Notes under the pieces: generated by a model
Seen by the model: only the letters and a program-made list of their open reading frames with translations
The model's database searches: none
Told to the model about the DNA's origin: nothing
In this document: positions 25,596 through 34,045 of the stretch, one piece after another
Layout of the letters: each line of letters begins with the position of its first letter
Numbering within the stretch: the first letter of the stretch is position 1
Source: Streptomyces yangpuensis
GTDB taxonomy: Bacteria > Actinomycetota > Actinomycetes > Streptomycetales > Streptomycetaceae
DNA length: 64,000 nucleotides
Assembly (NCBI RefSeq): GCF_001005295.1
Contig: NZ_LBMK01000001.1
Span: forward strand, 66,649-130,648
Direction: 5' to 3'
Translations under genes and position numbers: made by a program

Positions 25596-26987
25596 ATGGA
25601 TGATGTCCTCTCCGACCTGTCCGCACGTCTGCGCGCGAGCCTCCTCGAAGGGCTCCCCGCCGAGGCCCTCCTCACCGACCCCCAGGTGACCGCCTCCTAC
25701 GCCACCGACATGGCCAGCTTCTGCGCCGCCGGCACCCCGGCGGTCGTCGTCCTGCCCCGGACCGTCGAACAGGTCCAGCACGTCATGCGCACCGCCACCG
25801 CCCTACGGATCCCCGTGGTCCCGCAGGGCGCCCGGACGGGCCTGTCGGGCGGCGCCAACGCCTCCGACGGCTGCATCGTGCTGTCCCTGGTCAAGATGGA
25901 CCGGATCCTGGAGATCAGCACCGTCGACCGGATCGCCGTCGTCGAACCGGGCGTCGTCAACGCCGTCCTCTCCCGGGCCGTCGCCGAACGGGGCCTGTAC
26001 TACCCGCCCGACCCCTCCAGCTGGGAACAGTGCACCATCGGCGGCAACATCGGCACCGCCTCGGGCGGCCTGTGCTGCGTCAAGTACGGCGTCACCGCAG
26101 AGTACGTACTCGGCCTCGACGTCGTCCTCGCGGACGGGCGGCTGCTGCGCACCGGCCGGCGCACCGCCAAGGGTGTCGCCGGATACGACCTCACCCGGCT
26201 CTTCGTCGGCTCCGAGGGCAGCCTCGGCGTCGTCGTCCAGGCCGTCCTCGCCCTCAAACCGGCGCCGCCCCGGCAGCTGGTCCTGGCCGCGGAGTTCCCC
26301 TCCGTGGCCGCCGCCTGCGAGGCGGTCTGCGCCGTCATGGAGGCGGGGCTGACCCCCTCGCTGCTGGAGCTGATGGACCGTACGACCGTCCACGCCGTCA
26401 ACGCCCTCGCCAGGATGGGGCTGCCCGAGGCCACCGAGGCCCTGCTGCTCGCCGCCTTCGACACTCCGCACGCCCCCGAGGACCTCGCCGCCGTGGCGGA
26501 GCTGTGCACCGCCGCCGGAGCCACCGCCGTCGTGCCCGCCGAGGACCAGGCGGAGTCGGAACTGCTGCTCCAGGCCCGCCGGACGGCCTTCCCCGCGCTG
26601 GAGGCCCTCCGGCCCGCCACAATGATCGACGACGTGTGCGTGCCGCGCTCGCGGCTCGGCGAGATGCTCGACGGGACCGCCGCCATCGCCCGCGCCCAGA
26701 ACCTGCTCATCGGTGTCTGCGCGCACGCCGGGGACGGCAACACCCACCCGATCGTCTGCTTCGACCCCGCCGACGAGGACGAGACGCGGCGGGCCCGCGA
26801 GTCCTTCGGCGAGATCATGGCGCTCGGGCTCTCCCTCGGCGGGACCATCACCGGCGAACACGGCGTGGGCGTCCTGAAGAAGGAATGGCTCGCGCGTGAA
26901 CTCGGTCCGGTCGGAATGGAGATGCAGCGCGCCGTCAAGCAGGCTTTCGATCCACTGGGGATCCTCAACCCGGGCAAGCTCTTCTGA
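25596..26987 (+). CDS. FAD-linked oxidase, glycolate/D-lactate dehydrogenase (GlcD) type
   Basis: 463 residues from ATG 25596. The PCMH FAD-binding domain has VPQGARTGLSGGANASDG and SSWEQCTIGGNIGTASGG. The C-terminal oxidase domain has the conserved HAGDGNTHP, GGTITGEHGVG and end FDPLGILNPGKLF. Members oxidise 2-hydroxyacids such as glycolate or D-lactate. A single-subunit form is indicated because no GlcE or GlcF gene is adjacent. Immediately after its stop begins a ten-copy 21-bp repeat array. Confidence 0.93.
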   Translation: MDDVLSDLSARLRASLLEGLPAEALLTDPQVTASYATDMASFCAAGTPAVVVLPRTVEQVQHVMRTATALRIPVVPQGARTGLSGGANASDGCIVLSLVKMDRILEISTVDRIAVVEPGVVNAVLSRAVAERGLYYPPDPSSWEQCTIGGNIGTASGGLCCVKYGVTAEYVLGLDVVLADGRLLRTGRRTAKGVAGYDLTRLFVGSEGSLGVVVQAVLALKPAPPRQLVLAAEFPSVAAACEAVCAVMEAGLTPSLLELMDRTTVHAVNALARMGLPEATEALLLAAFDTPHAPEDLAAVAELCTAAGATAVVPAEDQAESELLLQARRTAFPALEALRPATMIDDVCVPRSRLGEMLDGTAAIARAQNLLIGVCAHAGDGNTHPIVCFDPADEDETRRARESFGEIMALGLSLGGTITGEHGVGVLKKEWLARELGPVGMEMQRAVKQAFDPLGILNPGKLF

Positions 26988-27281
26988 GACCCGGGCGAGT
27001 TCCTCCGAGACGCGGGCCAGTACCTCCGGAGTCAGGGCGAGTTCCTCCGCGGTCCGGGCGAACTCCTCCGCTACCGGGGCGAACTCCGCGGGTAGCGGTG
27101 CGAGTTCCCCCGGTATCCAGGTGAGCTCCTCCGGGACCCGTACGGGCTCCTCCGGGCCCCGCGCGTGCTCTTCGGGGACGCGGGCCGGCTCTTCCGGCCG
27201 TATGAGGCGGAGGTGCCCGCCGGGCCGGCGGCGGCCGCCCGGTCTGCTGCGCCCGCCCGGGGTCCGGGGACCGTGCGTCAT
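25803..27281 (-). other. candidate coding frame with ten heptad repeats, coupled to ssgG and antisense to the oxidase gene
   Basis: An ATG at 27281 overlaps the ssgG stop as TGATG, the coupling used by real gene pairs in this window. The frame gives 29 Arg/Gly/Pro-rich residues and then ten heptads (EEPARVP, EEHARGP, EELARVS and similar) encoded by the 21-bp array. It then stays open antisense through the GlcD-like gene to 25803, giving 492 codons. The repeat part could form a coiled coil or Pro-kinked helix. The antisense part looks like a shadow of the oxidase, so the protein may be non-functional or the frame accidental. Confidence 0.3.
26986..27195. repeat. ten-copy 21-bp tandem repeat array
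   Basis: Exactly periodic 21-bp units begin at 26986, 27007, 27028 and so on to 27175; the first unit is GAGACCCGGGCGAGTTCCTCC. Copies diverge mainly at third positions of the minus-strand frame, which reads (P/S/A)-E-E-L-A-R-V heptads. The array starts over the glcD-like stop codon and ends about 85 bases before the ssgG stop. Confidence 0.85.
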
Positions 27282-27760
27282 CACAGGTCCCCGTCCGCCG
27301 ACTCGTCCGACGGCCACGGGTCGCGCAGCCACAGGTCGTCGGCCGGGGTCGGCGTGAGCAGCTCGGCCAGCGCCGCCTCCAGGCCGAGCCGCTCGGACTC
27401 GCTGCCGGGCGGCACGACGCGCAGGGTCCGCTCCAGCCAGGCCGACACGGCGAGGGAGGGCGCCTCCAGGAGGGCGTCCCCGTCGGGGGAGCTGAGCGCC
27501 ATGCAGAGCACCGCCTCGTTGTCCACCTTCGTGGGCCAGATCCGGACGTCGCCGTGACCGCACGGACGGAACACCCCCTCGACGAGCAGTTCGCGCGCGA
27601 AGGTCCAGTGGACCGGGGTGCTGGAGCCGGTGTGGAAGGTGATGTGGACGGCGTACGGGTCTTCCGTGAGGTAGAGCAGGCGCGCCGGGACGGGGATGCT
27701 GCGCTCTGGGGAAAGGACCAGCTTCAGTTCCAGCTCGCGCTCGATGACGGGGTGGTGCAT
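27281..27760 (-). CDS. ssgG: SsgA-like sporulation/cell-division regulator
   Basis: 159 residues from ATG 27760. SsgA-like proteins, found only in morphologically complex actinomycetes, position the septation machinery and peptidoglycan remodelling during sporulation. Family features are LKLVLSPERSIPVPARLLYL, DPYAVHITFHT, WTFARELLVEGVFRP and GDVRIWP, followed by ALSSPDGDALLEAP. The symbol ssgG is offered because, as I recall, SsgG is the paralogue near hppD in S. coelicolor and it is longer than SsgB; SsgD-F are alternatives. Its stop overlaps the candidate heptad-repeat frame. The upstream region to 28017 holds the divergent promoters shared with the RDD gene. Confidence 0.85.
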   Translation of the reverse strand: MHHPVIERELELKLVLSPERSIPVPARLLYLTEDPYAVHITFHTGSSTPVHWTFARELLVEGVFRPCGHGDVRIWPTKVDNEAVLCMALSSPDGDALLEAPSLAVSAWLERTLRVVPPGSESERLGLEAALAELLTPTPADDLWLRDPWPSDESADGDL

Positions 27761-28017
27761 GACGGCCTCACTTCGGTCGGTGCGTGGGGCCTGATGGCAC
27801 CCCACACCCGCGGAGAGCTCCGGTGGGCCCGGGTATGACGCGACTTTCGACGACGAGAGCAAGATTGGCCGAATCCTGTCGGCTGACCGAAAACCACCGT
27901 AGGGAGTGACGTTCGCTCAATGGCTTGGATTCTCCCGTTACCGGACCTCTCGGGCCACGGTTCTTGGCTATGGTCCTCCCCTTGCACAAGCCTCAAGCCA
28001 CGATCGGAGTTGGGGAC

Positions 28018-29550
28018 ATGACGGCCTCCCCTGGTGACGGCGAGCACGCGGCCCGCGAGGGCTACTACCCGGATCCGTCCATCCCGGGGTACATCAGGTA
28101 CTGGAACGGCGCGGCCTGGGTCCCCGGCACGAGCCGCCCTGCCCCGGCGGCGCCAGCACCCGTCCCCACGCCCGTCCCCGCGCCCGTCCCCGCGCCCGTC
28201 CCCGCGCCCGTCCCTGTGCCCGCCGCCGCTCCTGTCCGCCCGCTCCCCACCCCGGCTCCCGTCGCCGCGCCCGCCGTCCCGCGCGCCGAGGAGACGGGGC
28301 CGGTGTTCCTGGACGAGACCTCCATGACCGAGGCGCTGCCGGAACCCGGCCCCGGCCCCGGCCCTGGGCCGGAGCCCGCGGCCGGGCAGGCGCCGGCTCC
28401 CGTCTGGCAGGCCGACCCCGCGCACCAGGCCGGCTTCGGCGGGCCGCGCGACCGCCGGGTCTCGTGGGGCAGCCCGAAGGAAGCGGAGGCGGAACCGGAG
28501 CCCGCGCCCCGCGCCGTGGCCGCTCCCGCTCCGGCGCCCGCTCCGGGCACGGAGCCGACCCCGGACCCCGGGAAGCCCCCGGCCCGGCCCGCGGGGATCT
28601 CCCTGGCCCGTACGCCGTCCGACGCGGCCGCGCCCGCGCGGCTCCCCGCGCAGTCCTCCCCGGGCATCCTGTCGGCGCGCTCCCCGGCCGCGCAGGCCCC
28701 CGCGGCCCCCGCCGCCCCTGCATGGCCCGACGCCCCCGGAGCGGGCGGCACCGGCCCCACCGGGGTCACCTCCTCCTGGCCCGAGGCGACCCCCGCACCC
28801 GCACCCGCCCCCACCCCCGCACCCACACCCACACCCGCACCCACATCTGGTCCCGGGCGCGCGGCCGCGCCCGCCGCCGCACGCCCCGAGGTGTGGGAGC
28901 CCCGGCCCGCCGGGGTCCGCCCGAAGGTTCCGCCGCCCGCCGCGGACACCGCCCGCGCGGAGCCGGAGCCGGCGCCCGCTGCCGGGGGACGGGAGCCGCG
29001 CGTCCCGGAGGAGGCCCGTGCGGGTGGCCGTACCGACCGAGCCGCCACCTCCAGAGCCGTGTTCGAGCGGATGGCCGAACGGGCCGTGCGCCCGGCCGGG
29101 CTGATGCGCCGGCTCCTCGCCCGGACCCTGGACTCCCTCGTGTCCGTCGCCGTCGCCGCCGCGGTCGCCCTGCCCCTCCTGCCCGGGGCCGAGGCCCATG
29201 TCCGGGCCAAGGTGGACGCCGCCCGGGCGAGCGGCCGCACCACCACCGTCTGGCTGCTCGATTCGACCATCGCCGGCAGCCTCGGCGTGGTCCTCGGGGC
29301 CGTCCTCCTCTTCGGCGTCCTCTACGAGGTGCTGCCCACCGCCCGCTGGGGGCGCACCCCGGGCAAGAAGCTCCTGGGCGTCCGGGTGCTGGCCACCGCG
29401 ACCCTGCGCCCGCCGTCCTTCGGCGCGGCCCTGCGCCGCTGGCTCGTGTACGCCTTCCTGGGCCTGCCCGGCAGCCTGTGGTGCCTCGTGAACCGACCCC
29501 GCCGACAGGCCTGGCACGACAAGGCCGCCGGTACGTACGTGGCCCGTTAG
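28018..29550 (+). CDS. RDD-family membrane protein with DUF2510 and long Pro/Ala-rich linker
   Basis: 510 residues from ATG 28018 (ribosome site CGGAG); an earlier in-frame start would add a non-conserved lead. Residues about 15-38 are a DUF2510-like motif (GYYPDPSIPGYIRYWNGAAW). Residues 45-345 are Pro/Ala-rich with repeats such as PVPAPVPAPVPAP and PAPTPTPAPT. The C-terminal RDD domain (RRLLARTLDSLVSVAVAAA; GRTPGKKLLGVRVL; KAAGTYVA) has three membrane helices. RDD proteins are thought to act in ion or solute transport, but their biochemistry is largely unknown. It is followed by a second RDD gene on the same strand. Confidence 0.85.
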   Translation: MTASPGDGEHAAREGYYPDPSIPGYIRYWNGAAWVPGTSRPAPAAPAPVPTPVPAPVPAPVPAPVPVPAAAPVRPLPTPAPVAAPAVPRAEETGPVFLDETSMTEALPEPGPGPGPGPEPAAGQAPAPVWQADPAHQAGFGGPRDRRVSWGSPKEAEAEPEPAPRAVAAPAPAPAPGTEPTPDPGKPPARPAGISLARTPSDAAAPARLPAQSSPGILSARSPAAQAPAAPAAPAWPDAPGAGGTGPTGVTSSWPEATPAPAPAPTPAPTPTPAPTSGPGRAAAPAAARPEVWEPRPAGVRPKVPPPAADTARAEPEPAPAAGGREPRVPEEARAGGRTDRAATSRAVFERMAERAVRPAGLMRRLLARTLDSLVSVAVAAAVALPLLPGAEAHVRAKVDAARASGRTTTVWLLDSTIAGSLGVVLGAVLLFGVLYEVLPTARWGRTPGKKLLGVRVLATATLRPPSFGAALRRWLVYAFLGLPGSLWCLVNRPRRQAWHDKAAGTYVAR

Positions 29551-29628
29551 CGGGCCCTGGGGGTGTGTTCCGCCCCGAACGGACGCGGTCCCGTTGCGGG
29601 GGAGCCCGACCCGGGTTCGACTCGGGCC

Positions 29629-30369
29629 ATGAGTACCGACCAGCCGCCGCCGGGCCAGCCGCCCGAGGAGGACCCGTTCCTCAAGAAGCCCCAGGAGCCG
29701 ACGCCCCCGGCGAGCGGTTCGCCGTACGGGCCGCCGCCCCCCGGAAGCGGCGGCCCGCCCCCTCCGCCCCCGGGAGGCCCGGGCTCCGGCGGCGGTGGGG
29801 GATACCCGCCCCCTCCGCCCCCGTACGGCGGCGGAGGCGACCCGTACGGCGGCAGCGGCGGCTACGGCATGCCCGACCCGCTCGCCGGCATGCCCCCGCT
29901 CGCCGACTTCGGCAAGCGGCTCGCCGCGCGCATCATCGACGTGGTGATCGTCGCCGTCCCGCTGTTCCTCATCCAGCTGGCCTTCGGCACGAACCGCTAC
30001 ACGGTCGAGACCGACCGGGGCGAGGACGTCAGCGAGGTCTTCACCAAGTCGTACAGCGGCAGCGGGCTGCTGATGACCCTGATCTCGATCGTCGCGTACC
30101 TCGGCTACGACTGGTGGTTCACCAAGAAGGACGGCCGCACGGTCGGCAAGAAGGCGATGGGCCTGCGCGTCGCCATGCTCAACGACGGCACCGTGCCGGA
30201 GTCCGGCGCGGCCCTGACCCGGGCCGCCGTGCTCTGGCTGCCGACGCTGATCTGCTGCTTCTGCCTGTGGCCCATCGCGCTGATCATCTCGATCCTGGTC
30301 GACAAGCCCTACAAGCAGGGCCTGCACGACAAGGCCGCCAAGACCGTGGTGGTCCAGGCGGCGACCTAG
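29629..30369 (+). CDS. RDD-family membrane protein
   Basis: 246 residues from ATG 29629. A Pro/Gly-rich N-terminus (about 90 residues, PPPPGGPGSGGGGGYPPP) precedes an RDD domain. That domain begins FGKRLAARIIDVVIVAVPLFL, with the Arg-Asp-Asp-like RxxD, has GRTVGKKAMGLRV between helices, and ends LHDKAAKTVVV. It lies 78 bases after the other RDD gene and is followed by a strong terminator, so the two RDD genes probably form one transcript. Confidence 0.88.
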   Translation: MSTDQPPPGQPPEEDPFLKKPQEPTPPASGSPYGPPPPGSGGPPPPPPGGPGSGGGGGYPPPPPPYGGGGDPYGGSGGYGMPDPLAGMPPLADFGKRLAARIIDVVIVAVPLFLIQLAFGTNRYTVETDRGEDVSEVFTKSYSGSGLLMTLISIVAYLGYDWWFTKKDGRTVGKKAMGLRVAMLNDGTVPESGAALTRAAVLWLPTLICCFCLWPIALIISILVDKPYKQGLHDKAAKTVVVQAAT

Positions 30370-30383
30370 CCGCACGCAGGCGA

Positions 30384-30426
30384 GCGACGCGGGCGGCCTC
30401 CCCCCGAGGGAGGCCGCCCGCGTCGC
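30384..30426. terminator. very strong bidirectional hairpin terminator
   Basis: A perfect 19-bp stem (GCGACGCGGGCGGCCTCCC at 30384-30402 with 30408-30426) and a 5-base loop sit between the convergent RDD gene and the small membrane-protein gene. Confidence 0.85.
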
Positions 30427-30451
30427 GTCGTGCCCGCGCCGGGGCGAAGGA

Positions 30452-30748
30452 TCAGTGGTGGACGGGGTGTTCGGCCGAGGCCGTCCGCGGTTCGGGCGCT
30501 CGCGCGCCCGGCGCCGCCTCCGCGGCGGACGCGGCCGGCGCGGAGGCCCCCGCACGCGCCGCGTGGCGGCCGCGGCGCTTCGGAACGGGCACGGTGAGGG
30601 CGACGAGCAGGCCCAGGGCGAGCGCGGCGGCGGAGATGACCGCAACGCCGAGCCCGGTGCTCGTCTGCGAGAGCAGCAGCATGGCGATCGTCGACACGAT
30701 GACCGTGGCGGACCCGTACGCGAGCTGTGCGGCAGTCGGACGCGGCAT
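30452..30748 (-). CDS. small two-helix membrane protein, family not recognised
   Basis: 98 residues from ATG 30748, preceded by GAGGACGG on its strand. Two membrane helices (YGSATVIVSTIAMLLL and VAVISAAALALGLLVALTV) are followed by a basic, Ala-rich cytoplasmic tail (PKRRGRHAARAG) ending EHPVHH. Third-position GC is high and the start is well supported. The function is unknown. It is convergent with the RDD pair and divergent from the metalloprotease gene. Confidence 0.7.
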   Translation of the reverse strand: MPRPTAAQLAYGSATVIVSTIAMLLLSQTSTGLGVAVISAAALALGLLVALTVPVPKRRGRHAARAGASAPAASAAEAAPGARAPEPRTASAEHPVHH

Positions 30749-31165
30749 GGCGATATCCGTCCTCGGTGAGGGGAGGGGGAGTCGGCTCAACCAACTTCGC
30801 GCGTCAAGTGACTCCATGACGGGATGCCCGGGGCGAGCCGCCGGTAAGCGTGACCTAACACACGGTGCCGGAGCACAGGGGGCGCACGGGGTCACATTTC
30901 ACGCCCCGCAGGGGGGAGAAAGGGGACGGTACGGACCCGATACAGGGTCGGGAAGGGCCCTTCGCCCCGTATGGCAGCGGAACGTCCGGATAGCGGAACT
31001 CCCTGACCGCATAGTGCAGTTGTAAGGTTCAAGTCAAGGTCTGTCTTTTCTTGCGTCTCTCCGGTCAAATGTCGTCACTTGAGACGCGCGCCGCGCGGAA
31101 CCCCCCGCTCCTATGGAGAAGTTCCGAACTCAGACGCTGCGGCCGCGGGAGGGGAACGACATCAA
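30749..31165. other. long leader/promoter region of the M6 metalloprotease gene
   Basis: 417 bases without a gene. The part from 31000 to 31080 is AT-richer than the surroundings (GTTGTAAGGTTCAAGTCAAGGTCTG, quoted in part; TCTTTTCTTGCG), as expected for a promoter. A CGGGAGGGGAAC ribosome site sits just before the GTG at 31166. CGGGTCGG/CCGATACAGGGTCGGG-type repeats near 30930-30950 are too short to interpret. Confidence 0.4.
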
Positions 31166-33580
31166 GTGACCAGCAATTCCGCCCGACGGCGTGCGATCCG
31201 CGCTGCCGCCGTCACCGTGACCATGGCCGCCTGCGCGACCAGTGCGACCTTCTTCACCGTCACCGCGGCCCAGGCCGAGGGCAAGGCCACGGCCGCCCCG
31301 GTGGCCGACCGGCAGGACCCGACCACTCCTGCCAAGGTCGTCGAGCACGACCTCAAGGGCCCGTTCAGCGAGCAGCAGGCGCAGCAGCGCAAGGCCGCTC
31401 TGGACCAGGTGCTCCAGGGCAAGAAGGGCGTCGAGCAGCGCGGCGCCTCCAAGGTCGTCAAGCTGGACGACAAGAAGTACGTCGAGCTCGGCCGCGAGAA
31501 GACCGACAAGATCTTCACGATCCTCGTCGAGTTCGGTGACCAGGTCGACAGCACGACCATGCACGACCCGGACGGCCCCGGCCCGAAGCCGGCCGTTCCG
31601 AAGTACGGCGGCACCCCCGGTCCGCTGCACAACACGATCGCCGAGCCCGACCGTGCCAAGGACAACAGCACGGCCTGGCGCAAGGACTTCAGCCGTCAGT
31701 ACTTCCAGGACCTGTACTTCGCCACCGGTGAGGGCAAGCACTCCCTGAAGACGTACTACGAGAAGACCTCCTCGGGCCGCTACTCGGTCGAGGGCGAGGT
31801 CTCCGACTGGGTCAAGGTCCCGTACAACGAGGCCCGTTACGGCTCGAACTTCTGCGGCCAGAGCAACTGCTCCAACGTCTGGGACACCGTCAAGGACGGC
31901 GTCACGGCGTGGGTCGAGGCCCAGAAGAAGGCCGGGAAGACCGACGCCGAGATCAAGGCGAAGCTGGCCCAGTACGACGTCTGGGACCGCTACGACTTCG
32001 ACGGCGACGGCAACTTCAACGAGCCCGACGGCTACATCGACCACTTCCAGATCGTCCACGCGGGCGAGGACGAGTCGGCCGGCGGCGGCGTGCAGGGCCC
32101 CGACGCCCTGTGGGCGCACCGCTGGTACGCCTACGGCACCTCCGCGGGCAAGACCGGCCCGGCCAACAACAAGGCCGGCGGCACCCAGATCGGCGACTCC
32201 GGCATCTGGGTCGGCGACTACACGATGCAGCCCGAGAACGGCGGCCTCGGCGTCTTCGCCCACGAGTACGGCCACGACCTGGGCCTGCCCGACCTCTACG
32301 ACACCTCCGGTGGCGGCGAGAACGGCGTCGGCTTCTGGTCCCTGATGTCGGCCGGCTCCTGGCTCGGCACCGGCAAGGACTCCATAGGCGACATGCCGGG
32401 CGACATGACCGCCTGGGACAAGCTCCAGCTGGGCTGGCTGAACTACGACACGGCCAAGGCCGCGACGAAGTCCACCCACAAGCTCGGTGTGGCGGAGTTC
32501 AACACCAAGGACAAGCAGGCCCTGGTCGTCGAGCTGCCGAAGAAGAAGGTCCAGACGGACGTCGTCGCGCCCGCCGAGGGCTCCACCCAGTGGTGGAGCG
32601 GCATGGGTGACGACCTCAAGAACACCCTCACCCGCTCCGTCGACCTGACGGGCAAGTCCTCCGCCGCCCTGTCCCTCAAGGGCTGGTGGGACATCGAGGC
32701 CGACTACGACTACCTCTACACCGAGGTGTCCACGGACGGCGGTGCCAACTGGACCGCCCTCGCCGGCACCGCCGACGGCACGGCCATCCCGGTCGACGCC
32801 GCCGGCAGCCCGTCGCTCACCGGCGTCTCGGGTGCCTGGAAGAACCTGAACTTCTCGCTCGACGCCTACGCGGGCAAGAAGGTCGACCTCCGCTTCCGCT
32901 ACCAGACGGACGGCGGCGCGGGCGGCAAGGGCTTCACGGGCGACGCCCTCACCATCACCGCGGACGGCTCCGCGCTGTTCACCGACGGCGCCGAGAACGG
33001 CGACAACGGCTGGACCGGCAAGGGCTTCTCGCGCATCGGCGCCAGCTTCACCAAGGAGTACGCGCAGTACTACCTGGCCGAGAACCGCCGCTACGTCAGT
33101 TACGACTCCACCCTCAAGGTGGGCCCGTACAACTTCGGCTTCGGCAACACCCGTCCGGACTGGGTCGAGCACTACCCGTACCAGGACGGTCTGCTGATCT
33201 GGCAGTGGGACACCAGCCAGAAGGACAACAACACCAGCCAGCACCCGGGCCAGGGTCTGATCCTCCCGATCGACGCCAACGCCAAGCCCATGAAGTGGGC
33301 CGACGGCACCCTGCTGCGCAACAAGATCCAGCCGTACGACGCCACCTTCAGCGCGTACTCGACGGATGCCTTCACGCTGCACAAGAACGGCGAGTCGCTC
33401 TTCCTGAAGCCGAAGCCCGCGAACCTGGTCTTCGACGACCGCAACCCGGGCAAGTACTACTCCGACGAGAACCCGACCGGATCGGTGAAGGTCACTGACA
33501 CCAACACCAAGATCAAGATCCTGAAGGAGACCTACGACGGTGAGGTCATGACCGTCGAGGTGGGTCCCTCGAAGAAGTAA
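31166..33580 (+). CDS. secreted immune-inhibitor-A-type M6 zinc metalloprotease
   Basis: 804 residues from GTG 31166. A twin-Arg-containing Sec-type signal (RRRAIRAAAVTVTMAACATSATFFTV, quoted in part) ends near AQAEGK. Residues 366-376 carry HEYGHDLGLPD, the HExxHxxGxxD zinc motif of M6 peptidases, followed by the Met-turn region FWSLMSAGSWLG. DFDGDGNFNEPD just upstream is a likely calcium loop. The C-terminal half has an immune-inhibitor-A-like beta domain (WWDIEADYDYLYTEVSTDGG). Secreted relatives degrade extracellular proteins, and in Streptomyces such proteases act during growth on proteins and mycelial recycling. It is transcribed alone, with a terminator downstream. Confidence 0.94.
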   Translation: MTSNSARRRAIRAAAVTVTMAACATSATFFTVTAAQAEGKATAAPVADRQDPTTPAKVVEHDLKGPFSEQQAQQRKAALDQVLQGKKGVEQRGASKVVKLDDKKYVELGREKTDKIFTILVEFGDQVDSTTMHDPDGPGPKPAVPKYGGTPGPLHNTIAEPDRAKDNSTAWRKDFSRQYFQDLYFATGEGKHSLKTYYEKTSSGRYSVEGEVSDWVKVPYNEARYGSNFCGQSNCSNVWDTVKDGVTAWVEAQKKAGKTDAEIKAKLAQYDVWDRYDFDGDGNFNEPDGYIDHFQIVHAGEDESAGGGVQGPDALWAHRWYAYGTSAGKTGPANNKAGGTQIGDSGIWVGDYTMQPENGGLGVFAHEYGHDLGLPDLYDTSGGGENGVGFWSLMSAGSWLGTGKDSIGDMPGDMTAWDKLQLGWLNYDTAKAATKSTHKLGVAEFNTKDKQALVVELPKKKVQTDVVAPAEGSTQWWSGMGDDLKNTLTRSVDLTGKSSAALSLKGWWDIEADYDYLYTEVSTDGGANWTALAGTADGTAIPVDAAGSPSLTGVSGAWKNLNFSLDAYAGKKVDLRFRYQTDGGAGGKGFTGDALTITADGSALFTDGAENGDNGWTGKGFSRIGASFTKEYAQYYLAENRRYVSYDSTLKVGPYNFGFGNTRPDWVEHYPYQDGLLIWQWDTSQKDNNTSQHPGQGLILPIDANAKPMKWADGTLLRNKIQPYDATFSAYSTDAFTLHKNGESLFLKPKPANLVFDDRNPGKYYSDENPTGSVKVTDTNTKIKILKETYDGEVMTVEVGPSKK

Positions 33581-33606
33581 TTCGGTAAAACCGCAGGTCA
33601 AAGCGT

Positions 33607-33642
33607 GATCGGCCGTCGCCCTCTAGCGGGCGGCGGCCGATC
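33607..33642 (+). terminator. hairpin terminator of the M6 protease gene
   Basis: GATCGGCCGTCGCCC (33607-33621) pairs with GGGCGGCGGCCGATC (33628-33642) with one G-T pair; the sequence then runs GCGTTT. Confidence 0.75.
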
Positions 33643-33693
33643 GCGTTTAGATACCCCGGTACGAGGTTCTTATTGACGGGGGAGATGACCGAC

Positions 33694-33996
33694 ATGCCCG
33701 GTGGAGGTTTCGTCAGATTGCCAGGCGGCAGCGTGGTCGTTGCGCTCACGCTGCCGAGGCCGTCCGGTGAGGGCGGAAATGTCCGCGTGCTGGTGCACGC
33801 CGCGAACCGGGCCCGCGCCCTGACCAGGCTGCGGAACCTCGGGATGCGGGCGGTGTACCTGCGAGGCAACGCACAGCCGCCCACACCCGACGAGGTGACG
33901 GCCGTCCTGCACCATCCGGACGGCCTGCTGTGGCGCGGCGCGCCCGACCGGGCCCAGGAGCTCTGGCACCCGATCCGGGCCCTGCTGGGCACGTAG
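33694..33996 (+). CDS. small conserved hypothetical protein
   Basis: 100 residues from ATG 33694, chosen because GGGGGAG (33678-33684) is well spaced from it; ATG 33685 and TTG 33673 are in frame but badly spaced. It has no signal or membrane segment. The sequence alternates beta strands and short helices (GGSVVVALTLP, NVRVLVHAANRARALTRLRNLGM) and ends RAQELWHPIRALLGT. I do not recognise the family. It is a single gene between two terminator-bounded units. Confidence 0.72.
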   Translation: MPGGGFVRLPGGSVVVALTLPRPSGEGGNVRVLVHAANRARALTRLRNLGMRAVYLRGNAQPPTPDEVTAVLHHPDGLLWRGAPDRAQELWHPIRALLGT

Positions 33997-34045
33997 GGCC
34001 CGGGGCGGGTACGCAGGCCCGCGGCGCGGCCGTGCCCCGGCGTTC

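Noticed and set aside
25803..26985. Antisense part of the heptad-repeat frame as a conserved protein domain
   Set aside because: It has shadow-like composition and mirrors the oxidase codons; only the first part (27281 to about 26986) is worth testing.
26896..27357. Plus-strand frame with Ser/Arg repeats over the 21-bp array
   Set aside because: It begins inside the oxidase gene out of phase, lacks a ribosome site and ends in Arg/Pro-rich sequence; the minus-strand frame is better supported.
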